5,731 nt of DNA from an uncultured Clostridia bacterium. Lineage in GTDB: Bacteria > Bacillota > Clostridia > Christensenellales > Borkfalkiaceae. Position numbers and translations under genes: made by a program. Under the pieces are notes generated by a model. That model worked only from the letters and a program-made list of their open reading frames with translations, did no database searches and was not told the DNA's origin. Shown in pieces: positions 1 to 5,731 of this stretch. The stretch lies in NCBI GenBank assembly GCA_947176485.1, contig CAMWQS010000092.1:1-5731 (forward strand), in the 5' to 3' direction. Positions within the stretch are counted from its first letter, which is position 1. Each line of letters starts with the position of its first letter.

Positions 1-168
1 CTCCACTGCCTTTGCGTCCAACGCGTCAAGCTTTTCGGGTGCCTTAGTCAAAAACGACTTTGCTTGAACGAACGACTTTCTTTCTTCGGAATTGCCCAAA
101 TCGCGTTCGAGCTTTAAAAGCTTTTCGTCCGTTTCCTGATACTTTAAAAGTTTTTCAACCTGCGTCAT
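1..168 (-). CDS. Coiled-coil/C4-type zinc-ribbon protein (COG1579-like), N-terminal part only
   Basis: Partial gene: 56 codons from the ATG at 168-166 to the left edge, with the C-terminus outside the window. The protein begins MTQVEKLLKY and is highly charged, rich in K, E, D and L. Leucines and other hydrophobic residues recur at heptad-like spacing over about residues 4-24 (V4, L7, L8, L17, L18, L21, L24), as expected of a coiled coil. No cysteines are visible, because the family's zinc ribbon is C-terminal. The start is supported by an AAGGAG Shine-Dalgarno at 175-180, six bases upstream of the ATG, and by the 17-base gap after the Nif3-like gene. The family call rests mainly on context: in many Firmicutes a COG1579 gene (long coiled-coil hairpin plus C4 zinc ribbon) directly follows the Nif3-like gene. 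The molecular role of the Firmicute members is not settled. Without the C-terminus, another coiled-coil protein cannot be excluded. Confidence 0.7.
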   Translation of the reverse strand, partial: MTQVEKLLKYQETDEKLLKLERDLGNSEERKSFVQAKSFLTKAPEKLDALDAKAVE

Positions 169-185
169 ATTATTCTCCTTGGGGT

Positions 186-974
186 TTAAAGTAAGGTCGT
201 ATCGGTGAAATAACCCGACTTGACTTTAAGCCCGTCTTTGATTTTACTATAAATTTTTTCAAAGCCGTAATTTTCCGACGCGTAGTGCGTAAGAACTATT
301 ACCGCCATTCCCCTTTGGGTAAGGGCTAAAATTTCGTGATGCTTCATATCCGCGGATACGAATACGTCCGCACCGCCGTTAGCTGCAAAATTAATATTGT
401 GGTCGTCGCAACCCGCGCCGCAAAACGATGCTACTCGGTTGACCTTTTTATCTTCTTCACCATAGGTGAAAAGCATTTGGGTGGAAAATTCTTTTTTGAC
501 TTTTTGAACGAAGTCTTTAAAAGTCGTGGGTGCAACGGAATAAACTCTGCCGTAGCCCCCATTCGAAAGGGGCGCGGAGAGCTCCGCCTTATCACCGCCC
601 AAGCCCTTGCAAAGGAAATAATCTATTCCTTGTGGCGCGGCGTCGAAGTTGAGGTGCATTGAAATTACCGATATTCCGCACTTCATACACTCGGCAAGCG
701 TATTCGCCTGGGGGTTAGCCGTTAAATCGAATTTGGAAATTCCGCCGAAGATTGCGGGGTGATGGGTTACTATAAGATTATAACCGAGGGCTTTCGCCTG
801 TTCAACCGCCTTTGATGTCAAGTCGAGAGTGAAAAGCGCACCCGTTACTTCACCGCCGCAGTTTATTATAATTCCGCTATTGTCGTACATTTTGTACTTG
901 CCGCAAAACTCGTCGGAAAGACTGACGGGCGCAACTTCTTTTTCCAAAAGCGCAAAAATATCTTCAATCTTCAT
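186..974 (-). CDS. Nif3-like dinuclear metal centre protein (YqfO/YbgI family)
   Basis: Complete 262-residue member of the Nif3 family, which forms toroidal hexamers with a two-metal site per subunit. Databases often label it 'GTP cyclohydrolase 1 type 2 homolog', but its physiological role is unresolved. The expected metal ligands are present: the THHP motif with H71 and H72, D111 in HLNFDAAP, and H230 with E234 in THYASE, at the spacing seen in YbgI-type proteins. Other family signatures are DNSGI near residue 31 and GADVFVSADMKHHE at about 201-214. The length matches the short form. Bacillus YqfO carries an extra PII/CutA-like domain between the two halves, and there is no room for it here. 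The start is well supported by GGAGGG at 983-988, eight bases upstream of the ATG and inside the end of trmK. The gene overlaps trmK by 11 bases, so the two are probably translationally coupled. No signal peptide or membrane segment is seen, so it is probably cytoplasmic. Confidence 0.93.
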   Translation of the reverse strand: MKIEDIFALLEKEVAPVSLSDEFCGKYKMYDNSGIIINCGGEVTGALFTLDLTSKAVEQAKALGYNLIVTHHPAIFGGISKFDLTANPQANTLAECMKCGISVISMHLNFDAAPQGIDYFLCKGLGGDKAELSAPLSNGGYGRVYSVAPTTFKDFVQKVKKEFSTQMLFTYGEEDKKVNRVASFCGAGCDDHNINFAANGGADVFVSADMKHHEILALTQRGMAVIVLTHYASENYGFEKIYSKIKDGLKVKSGYFTDTTLL

Positions 975-1605
975 TCAGCACGCCCTCCATAAAGCTGATT
1001 TCTTCCTCTATCTTTAAGCGCGTTTCGTCTTTTAAATCTCTTTCAAGATACGCACGCTTTTTCGTAAGTTCCGTTCTTACGTATTTCTTAGTTATTTCGC
1101 CCGATAAGTTCAAGCCGTATTCAAGCTGACTTTCGGCGTATTTATTTGAATTGCCGCTTCTTTTACCCTTTATTACGAAGTAAAACTTGCCGCCGCTTTC
1201 AAAGGGCTCGTCCACAGAAATTTGCGCACCGTTTTGTAAAAGGTATTCCCGCACGGCGCGGGTATTTTTCATGGGCTGCAAAACGAAGTTTTGGGGGATA
1301 AAAGAATTCTTGAAAATACTTACGATTTCTTCCCCGCCCATACCGGCAATTAGAACCTGCCCGGTATCTTCGTTTACGCCCTCTAACCCGTTACAGCAAA
1401 CCGCTTTTACGGTGCCGCATTTAACGTAGTCGGCAAGAAGGGTTTCGGCTTTTTGTAAACACTTTGCGCTTATATCCGAAATAACCGCTGCTTCGCACAA
1501 TCCGTTTTTAAGCATATAGCGCGTGCAATAGCCGTGGTCGCAGCCCACGTCCGCAAAGGTCGTGCATTTATCTAAATAAGAGCAAAGTTTTTCTATTCTG
1601 TCCAT
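964..1605 (-). CDS. trmK: tRNA (adenine(22)-N1)-methyltransferase TrmK
   Basis: Complete 213-residue class I SAM-dependent methyltransferase of the TrmK (YqfN) family, which methylates N1 of A22 in the D-arm of bacterial tRNAs. The Rossmann domain comes first: motif I is DVGCDHGY at 19-26, the acidic ribose-binding strand is VISDIS with D44, and the family signatures IAGMGGEEI (86-94) and LQPMKNTRAVREYL (109-122) follow. The region from about 155 onward is charged and helical, fitting the C-terminal coiled-coil domain of TrmK. The length is slightly below the roughly 225-240 residues usual for the family. The ATG shares one base with the rpoD stop (TAATG at 1603-1607). I see no convincing Shine-Dalgarno in the 20 bases before it, so translation probably depends on ribosomes finishing rpoD. 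The start places motif I at the usual distance from the N-terminus. The downstream Nif3-like neighbour is a standard Firmicute partner, which supports the call. Confidence 0.94.
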   Translation of the reverse strand: MDRIEKLCSYLDKCTTFADVGCDHGYCTRYMLKNGLCEAAVISDISAKCLQKAETLLADYVKCGTVKAVCCNGLEGVNEDTGQVLIAGMGGEEIVSIFKNSFIPQNFVLQPMKNTRAVREYLLQNGAQISVDEPFESGGKFYFVIKGKRSGNSNKYAESQLEYGLNLSGEITKKYVRTELTKKRAYLERDLKDETRLKIEEEISFMEGVLNED

Positions 1606-2666
1606 TAGGTGTCAAGGAAATCTTTTAAGTGCTTAGAGCGCGAAGGGTGTCTTAACTTACGAAGTGCCTTTGCCTCTATCTGTCTTATTCTTTCACGGGT
1701 TACGTTGAACTCCTTACCCACTTCTTCCAAGGTGCGGGGTCTGCCGTCGTCAACGCCGTAGCGGAGCCTTAGAACCTTTTCTTCACGCGGGGTAAGGCTG
1801 TTTAAAACGCCCAAAAGCGTTTCTTTAAGCATAGTCGTAGATACGCTGTCCGAGGGGGTTGCCGTGGTTACGTCCTCGATGAAGTCGCCGAGGTGGCTGT
1901 CCTCCTCCTCGCCGATAGGCGTTTCCAAAGAAACGGGGTCTTGCGCAATTTTCTGGATTTCGCAAACGCGTTCTTCACTGATGCCCATTTCCTTTGCGAT
2001 TTCCGCAGGCGTCGGCTCTCTGCCGAGCTTCTGCAACAAAATTCTTGAAACGCGGGTCAATTTGTTTATGGTTTCAACCATATGCACGGGAATACGGATA
2101 GTTCTTGCTTGGTCTGCAATCGCCCTCGTGATGGCTTGCCTTATCCACCAAGTTGCATAGGTTGAGAATTTGAAGCCTTTTTGATAGTCGAACTTTTCAA
2201 CCGCCTTCATAAGACCCAAATTGCCTTCTTGGATTAAGTCGAGGAAAAGCATTCCGCGCCCAACGTATCTTTTTGCAATGGATACGACGAGCCTTAAGTT
2301 CGCTTCCGAAAGCTGGCGTTTTGCCTCCTCGTCGCCCTCCTCCTGCATTCTGCGGGCAAGCTCTATCTCGTCGTCGGATGAAAGAAGGGAAACTCTGCCG
2401 ATGTCCTTTAAATACATTTTTACGGGGTCGTCAAGACCGATATCGGACAAAGCTTGTTCGTAAAGCTCTTTGTCGCGCTCCGCCTCGTCGATAATCTGTA
2501 TGCCCGCCTCCGCAATAGACTTGTAAACGAAGTCCATTTGCGCGGGAGTGGTTTCATACTTTTCCATTATGTCGCAAAGAGTGTTGGTCGTAATTGAACC
2601 TTTTGCGCCGTAAGTATCTATAATGTGCTTTAAAATTTCGCCTAATTTTTGTTCGGATAAATTCAT
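1605..2666 (-). CDS. rpoD: Primary (housekeeping) sigma factor RpoD/SigA
   Basis: Complete 353-residue sigma-70 group 1 factor that directs RNA polymerase core to -35/-10 promoters. A short region 1.1 occupies about residues 1-60. Region 1.2 is at about 78-115 (DDPVKMYLKDIG at 79-90). Region 2 is at about 120-190, with core-binding RLVVSIAKRYVGRGM and DLIQEGNLGLMKAVEKFD, then the -10-recognising, DNA-melting stretch FKFSTYATWWIRQAITRAIA. Region 3 covers about 200-275. Region 4 covers about 288-341, with the -35 recognition helix-turn-helix TLEEVGKEFNVTRERIRQIE. Length and region 1.1 size match Gram-positive SigA rather than the much longer E. coli protein. The start is supported by GGAG at 2674-2677, seven bases upstream and inside the end of dnaG. 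Only two bases separate it from the dnaG stop, and its own stop overlaps the trmK start. No residue anomalies were seen. Identification as the primary sigma rather than an alternative one rests on regions 1.1 and 1.2 plus dnaG linkage. Confidence 0.98.
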   Translation of the reverse strand: MNLSEQKLGEILKHIIDTYGAKGSITTNTLCDIMEKYETTPAQMDFVYKSIAEAGIQIIDEAERDKELYEQALSDIGLDDPVKMYLKDIGRVSLLSSDDEIELARRMQEEGDEEAKRQLSEANLRLVVSIAKRYVGRGMLFLDLIQEGNLGLMKAVEKFDYQKGFKFSTYATWWIRQAITRAIADQARTIRIPVHMVETINKLTRVSRILLQKLGREPTPAEIAKEMGISEERVCEIQKIAQDPVSLETPIGEEEDSHLGDFIEDVTTATPSDSVSTTMLKETLLGVLNSLTPREEKVLRLRYGVDDGRPRTLEEVGKEFNVTRERIRQIEAKALRKLRHPSRSKHLKDFLDT

Positions 2667-2668
2667 TC

Positions 2669-4453
2669 TTACTCTCCGCTTCTGATTTTTTTCTGTTGGT
2701 TTATAAGTGCCTGCAACCTTGAAGTAAGGTCTTTGCGCCGTTCGTCGTCAACCTCTTGCGCAACTTGCGACTTCAAGCGGGTTATATCCGCGTTGAGCGC
2801 AGCAACTTTAAGCTGTTTGACGCAGTCCTTGAAATATTTTGCAGCGACCTCGCCTTTAAGCGCGTTGCCGTCACAATAGTCTAAAATTCTCGTAAGCTCT
2901 ATATATTCATCCGTGCCCTCGTCGAAAAACTCGAAAAGCTCGGCGGGCTGAATACGTTCTTCCAAAAACTGTTTGGAAAAGATATATTTTGCAATAATAT
3001 CGTGTACGCCGTTGAGGAAGTGAATTTTCGAGATATCCTCTCCCTTTGCGATTTTAGCCCCGAAAAGGAAAGCCGCAATAACGAACCGCGAGGCCCTGTC
3101 TTGCATTGAAGAATTATCTTTCCGTTCTACGGGTTTCGGCGCGGGAGTTTCTACTTTTGGAACCGAGCGCAAATCACGGTTTAAGCTTTCGTAGGATATG
3201 CCCGTTTTGTCACTTAAAGATTTTAACAAATCTTCTTGTTCTGCCGCGCTGTCGGAAGTTCTTACGATTTTCATCGCCTCTTGCAAAAACCTTCTTTTGT
3301 CGTCGGTTTTAGTCAGGTCGAAACCGCGCCCGACCGATGCAAGCTTATAGTCGATTAACGGCATTGCGCTGTCAAGACAACGCCGGTACCCTTCGGCGCC
3401 GCGTTGCTTTATCATATCGTCGGGGTCAAGCCCGTCGGTTAAAGGCACGACTTTTACGTTAAGCCCGTTGCTTTTGAGAATGTCGAGCCCGCGCATATTA
3501 GCTTTTTGACCCGCCGTGTCGCCGTCGTAGCTTATAAGCACGTTATCGGTGTACCTTTTAAGAAGGCGGGCTTGGTCTTGCGTGAGGGAAGTACCCATAC
3601 TTGCCACCACGTTTTTAAAGCCCGCTTGGTACAGCGAAATGGTATCCATATACCCTTCGACGATAATAACCTCGTTTATAGTTTGCTCTTTCTTTAACTT
3701 TTTTAAAAGGTTTATATTGTAAAGGGCTTTGCTTTTATTGAAAACCAAGGTTTCTTTGGTGTTCTTGTATTTTCCGAAGTCAGTCTTTTTAAGCACTCTG
3801 CCGCCGAATGCGATAACCTCGTCCATGGCGTTTATTATGGGATAGATAAGTCTGCCGCCCTGTGCGTCCAAAAGCTTGCCGTCCGCCTCGTTAATGGCGC
3901 CGCTATCTATCATATCTTGCCTGTTAAAGCCCTTTGATAAAAGGTATTTAGGCAAATCGTAGAAATTAAGGCTTGCGCCAAGTCCGAACTTTCTAACCAA
4001 GTTAGAAGGAATTTGGCGTTTTAATATGTACGCGACGTGTTCGTCGGCTTTACCGGAGTTTAAGTTGTTCAAATAAAAGTGGGCGCACTCGTTCAAAATT
4101 TTGAGTATTGCGTCCTTCTTGCGTTTTAATTCAACCGTCTGCTGACTGTCAAAGCCAGTTTGCGGCACTTGCATATTTGCGCGTTCGGCAAGGAGTTTTA
4201 CCGCGTCCATGAACTCGATATTCTCCATATTCTGCACGAACTTAATAACGTCGCCCGATTCGCCGCAACCGAAGCAGTGATAGTACTGGTCGGCTTCGTT
4301 TAAGGCAAACGACGGGGTTTTTTCGTGGTGAAATGGGCAACAAGCCCAATAGTTTCCGCCGCGGCGCTCTAAGCTTACGTAGTTTCCGGCAACTTCAATT
4401 ATATTCAGTTTTTCTTTCAAAGTTGTTAAAAACTCTTTTAATTCGCCAGCCAT
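2669..4453 (-). CDS. dnaG: DNA primase DnaG
   Basis: Complete 594-residue bacterial primase, which makes the RNA primers for leading- and lagging-strand synthesis with the replicative helicase. The N-terminal CHC2 zinc-binding domain shows C39-x2-H42 and C60-x2-C63 in CPFHHEKTPSF and YYHCFGCGESGD. The catalytic core contains GGRLIYPI (199-206) and AFGGRVL (215-221). The TOPRIM fold carries acidic metal-binding residues at E266 in IIVEGYMD, D310/D312 in ISYDGDTAG and the GLDPDD motif at 341-346. A proline- and charge-rich linker near 425-445 leads into a helical C-terminal domain (about 450-594), the usual helicase-binding region. Length is normal. The start places EVAGNYVSLERRG at the conserved distance before the zinc domain. 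The ribosome-binding site is weak (GGAA, 11 bases upstream) and lies in a small hairpin, which may hold expression low. The gene follows dgt by 78 bases and precedes rpoD by two bases, the classic primase/sigma arrangement. Confidence 0.98.
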   Translation of the reverse strand: MAGELKEFLTTLKEKLNIIEVAGNYVSLERRGGNYWACCPFHHEKTPSFALNEADQYYHCFGCGESGDVIKFVQNMENIEFMDAVKLLAERANMQVPQTGFDSQQTVELKRKKDAILKILNECAHFYLNNLNSGKADEHVAYILKRQIPSNLVRKFGLGASLNFYDLPKYLLSKGFNRQDMIDSGAINEADGKLLDAQGGRLIYPIINAMDEVIAFGGRVLKKTDFGKYKNTKETLVFNKSKALYNINLLKKLKKEQTINEVIIVEGYMDTISLYQAGFKNVVASMGTSLTQDQARLLKRYTDNVLISYDGDTAGQKANMRGLDILKSNGLNVKVVPLTDGLDPDDMIKQRGAEGYRRCLDSAMPLIDYKLASVGRGFDLTKTDDKRRFLQEAMKIVRTSDSAAEQEDLLKSLSDKTGISYESLNRDLRSVPKVETPAPKPVERKDNSSMQDRASRFVIAAFLFGAKIAKGEDISKIHFLNGVHDIIAKYIFSKQFLEERIQPAELFEFFDEGTDEYIELTRILDYCDGNALKGEVAAKYFKDCVKQLKVAALNADITRLKSQVAQEVDDERRKDLTSRLQALINQQKKIRSGE

Positions 4454-4458
4454 AAGCG

Positions 4459-4473
4459 TAAACGTTCCGTTTA
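4459..4473 (-). promoter_or_regulatory. Perfect inverted repeat over the weak dnaG ribosome-binding region
   Basis: Read on the minus strand this is TAAACG-GAA-CGTTTA, a six-base perfect stem with a three-base loop. It ends five bases before the dnaG ATG. The only Shine-Dalgarno-like bases in this leader (GGAA) lie partly in the stem and partly in the loop. The structure is seen directly; a role in limiting primase translation is inference. It has no following U-tract, so it is not an intrinsic terminator. A stem this short and AT-containing could be chance. Confidence 0.35.
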
Positions 4474-4531
4474 ATCGTGTATCTTAAATGCGTTGCCGTT
4501 GACGGTCTTAATCGCAAATCAAACTTGAAAA

Positions 4532-5551
4532 TTAGTTGTTTTCGTCGATAAAAGTCCAGCCCTTGGGCACGAAAATTTTATTGAAGGTGTAGACGGCGTA
4601 TCTGTCCGTCATGGAAGAAAGATAGTCGCAAACGACTTGCTCTTTACTGAATTTATCTAAAAATTTAATATAGCTTGCCGGAAGCTTATCGGGGTTTTTT
4701 ACGAAAAAGTCGTAAGTTTCGGTAAGCATTCTTTCCGCTTTGTCTTCCTCGCCTTTTGCAGTCGGTGAATGGTAAACGTTAGCAAACATAAACTCTCTTA
4801 GCCGTTCGCTCGCTTCCTCCACGTCTCTTTCCATATCAACGAAGTTTTTACCTGCGGAATTGCGGTAAATAGACGAAATTGCAGTATCTATTCTTGCGCT
4901 GGGTGATTTGCCGAGTACGGCAATTATATCCTTGGGCACGTCGTCCGTTTTTAAAAGACCTGCACGGATAGCATCGTCCAAATCGTGGTTAATGTAGGCA
5001 ACTCTGTCCGCAAGGGAAACACACTTGCCTTCTAAGGTTGCGGGCTTGCCGCTCTTGGGGTGGTTTAAAATACCGTCCCTTACTTCCTTCGTAAGGTTCA
5101 AGCCCCTACCGTCCTTTTCAAGGACTTCAACGACCCTAACAGACTGCTCGTTGTGCTTAAAGCCGCCCGGAACGAGCTTGTCCAAAATTCTTTCGCCGCT
5201 GTGGCCGAAAGGCGTATGACCGAGGTCGTGCCCTAAGGCGATTGCCTCAGCCAAGTCCTCGTTCAACGAAAGCGAACGGGCAATACTTCTTGCTATCTGG
5301 GCTACGTCCAAAGTGTGCGTAAGACGGGTTATATAATGGTCGCCTTCGGGTGAAAAAAAGACCTGCGTTTTATTTTTTAACCTTCTGAACGACTTGCAGT
5401 AAATTATTCTGTCCCTATCGCGCTGAAACTCCGTGCGCATAACGCAAGGGTCTTCCGCTCTGTCGCGCCCCAAGGTGTTTTTAGATTTACACGCATAGGG
5501 CGACAAAAACGCGTCTTCTATGGCGTACGTTCTTTCTTTTATATTCTGCAT
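4532..5551 (-). CDS. dgt: dGTPase-like deoxynucleoside triphosphate triphosphohydrolase (HD domain)
   Basis: Complete 339-residue HD-superfamily protein of the Dgt family (COG0232), which cleaves dNTPs to deoxynucleosides plus tripolyphosphate and so affects dNTP pools. The N-terminal signature RTEFQRDRDRIIYCKSFRRL (39-58) is followed by KTQVF. HD metal ligands are H79 in RLTHTLDV, H108/D109 in ALGHDLGHTPFGHSGE and D182 in LADRVAYINHD. HNEQS (133-137) is also typical. The C-terminal half is helical and ordinary for the family. The start is supported by a GGGGG ribosome-binding tract at 5558-5562, six bases before the ATG, and by the expected distance to the signature. Substrate range cannot be read from sequence: related enzymes vary between dGTP-specific and general dNTPases, some allosterically activated. 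The 87-base AT-rich spacer upstream contains the best promoter candidate, so dgt may be the first gene of the operon. Placement before dnaG is common in Clostridia and fits a link between nucleotide pools and replication. Confidence 0.95.
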   Translation of the reverse strand: MQNIKERTYAIEDAFLSPYACKSKNTLGRDRAEDPCVMRTEFQRDRDRIIYCKSFRRLKNKTQVFFSPEGDHYITRLTHTLDVAQIARSIARSLSLNEDLAEAIALGHDLGHTPFGHSGERILDKLVPGGFKHNEQSVRVVEVLEKDGRGLNLTKEVRDGILNHPKSGKPATLEGKCVSLADRVAYINHDLDDAIRAGLLKTDDVPKDIIAVLGKSPSARIDTAISSIYRNSAGKNFVDMERDVEEASERLREFMFANVYHSPTAKGEEDKAERMLTETYDFFVKNPDKLPASYIKFLDKFSKEQVVCDYLSSMTDRYAVYTFNKIFVPKGWTFIDENN

Positions 5552-5579
5552 ACGTATCCCCCGTTAAAGTAATACGAAA

Positions 5580-5608
5580 ATTTTTTCAAAATTACTTTTT
5601 TTTGTAAA
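5580..5608 (-). promoter_or_regulatory. Candidate sigma-70 type promoter upstream of dgt
   Basis: On the minus strand, TTTACA (5603-5608, five of six matches to the -35 consensus) is followed after 17 bases by AAAAAT (5580-5585, four of six matches to the -10). It lies in the only clearly AT-rich non-coding segment of the window, with A/T runs around it, and would start transcription a short distance before the dgt ribosome-binding site. Chance matches are easy in such AT-rich DNA, so this is a candidate only. Readthrough from the upstream reductase gene is the alternative. Confidence 0.35.
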
Positions 5609-5616
5609 AAAATAAT
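5591..5616 (-). repeat. A/T-only hairpin in the spacer upstream of dgt
   Basis: On the minus strand the arms ATTATTTTTTT and AAAAAAGTAAT can pair over 11 bases, with one G-U wobble, around an ACAA loop. It lies between the reductase stop and dgt and overlaps the candidate -35 element. It has no G-C pairs and no U-tract follows the stem, so it does not look like a standard intrinsic terminator. It may simply reflect homopolymer runs in an AT-rich promoter region. Confidence 0.35.
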
Positions 5617-5638
5617 GAAAATATATCCCTTGGCGTTT

Positions 5639-5731
5639 TTACTTACCGAAGCCGCCGCCGACCGACAGAACTTCGCCGGTAACGTACGAACTCTCCGCAA
5701 GGAAAACACAAGCCTCTGCGACGTCTGCGGG
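5639..5731 (-). CDS. Short-chain dehydrogenase/reductase, C-terminal fragment (FabG-like)
   Basis: Partial gene: the last 30 codons plus a TAA stop at 5639-5641, with the rest beyond the right edge. The translated end (PADVAEACVFLAESSY then VTGEVLSVGGGFGK) matches the conserved C-terminal pattern of classical SDR enzymes: a helix of the type 'P-x-D-V-A-x-A-x-x-F-L', then the strand 'Y-V-T-G-x-V-L-x-V-x-G-G' that closes the Rossmann fold. This pattern is typical of FabG-type 3-oxoacyl-ACP reductases but is shared by many SDRs, and the cofactor-binding (TGxxxGxG) and catalytic (YxxxK) motifs are outside the window. The exact substrate therefore cannot be assigned. The gene is co-directional with dgt, 87 bases upstream of it. 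No clear intrinsic terminator follows the stop. Confidence 0.8.
   Translation of the reverse strand, partial: PADVAEACVFLAESSYVTGEVLSVGGGFGK

Noticed and set aside
336..662. 108-codon open frame on the plus strand opposite the Nif3-like gene
   Set aside because: It is fully antisense to a well-conserved gene with clear metal-binding motifs, has no recognisable domain, and fits a chance open frame opposite coding DNA.
1864..2494. Several 70-100 codon plus-strand open frames opposite rpoD
   Set aside because: All lie antisense to strongly conserved sigma regions; their serine/arginine-rich translations are typical of frame shadows.
4490..4531. Promoter in the dgt-dnaG spacer
   Set aside because: Only poor matches (for example TTGATT or TAAGAT) with no partner element at 16-18 bases; not enough to call a promoter.
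5025..5219. 64-codon plus-strand open frame opposite dgt
   Set aside because: Antisense to the conserved HD region of dgt, with no supporting context; a shadow.
5621..5670. Possible intrinsic terminator after the reductase stop (GGCG...CGCC followed by T-rich DNA on the minus strand)
   Set aside because: The stem is only four pairs with a loop of about 17 bases and the T-run is displaced from it, so it does not meet normal terminator criteria.
1..5731. Mobile, defence, phage or otherwise novel system
   Set aside because: All seven genes are recognisable housekeeping or conserved proteins in a known Firmicute order; no transposase, recombinase, direct-repeat array, tRNA/att site or change in codon style was seen.

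Overview
The window reads as a chromosomal housekeeping region of a Clostridia-like Firmicute of moderate GC. The basis is gene order: dgt, dnaG, rpoD, trmK, a Nif3-like gene and a zinc-ribbon/coiled-coil gene in one direction. This is the Firmicute version of the macromolecular-synthesis operon. The proteobacterial version is rpsU-dnaG-rpoD, and rpsU is absent here. Genus or species cannot be given from this sequence. Nothing points to a plasmid, phage, insertion sequence, tRNA, rRNA or CRISPR array.

All seven genes lie on the minus strand, so transcription runs from high to low coordinates. At the right edge (5639-5731) is the C-terminal end of a short-chain dehydrogenase/reductase. Next comes an 87-base, very AT-rich spacer (5552-5638) that holds the best promoter candidate and an A/T hairpin. 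It is followed by dgt (dNTP triphosphohydrolase, 4532-5551), a 78-base spacer (4454-4531) with a small perfect inverted repeat at the dnaG ribosome-binding region, and dnaG (primase, 2669-4453). Then come rpoD (primary sigma factor, 1605-2666), trmK (tRNA m1A22 methyltransferase, 964-1605), a Nif3-like dinuclear-metal protein (186-974) and the N-terminus of a coiled-coil/zinc-ribbon protein (1-168), which runs off the left edge.

From dnaG leftward the genes are packed: a 2-base gap, a 1-base stop/start overlap (TAATG), an 11-base overlap and a 17-base gap. No terminator-like structure lies between them, so dnaG to the zinc-ribbon gene is almost certainly one transcript with translational coupling, and dgt is probably part of it. 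The operon would join dNTP-pool control, primer synthesis, the housekeeping sigma factor and tRNA modification with two conserved proteins of poorly settled function.

All complete genes look intact and full length, with expected catalytic motifs. No previously undescribed system was found. The items worth a second look are modest: the hairpin over the weak dnaG ribosome-binding site, the apparent lack of a Shine-Dalgarno for trmK, the AT-rich spacer before dgt, and the linkage of the Nif3-like and zinc-ribbon proteins to the sigma-factor gene.
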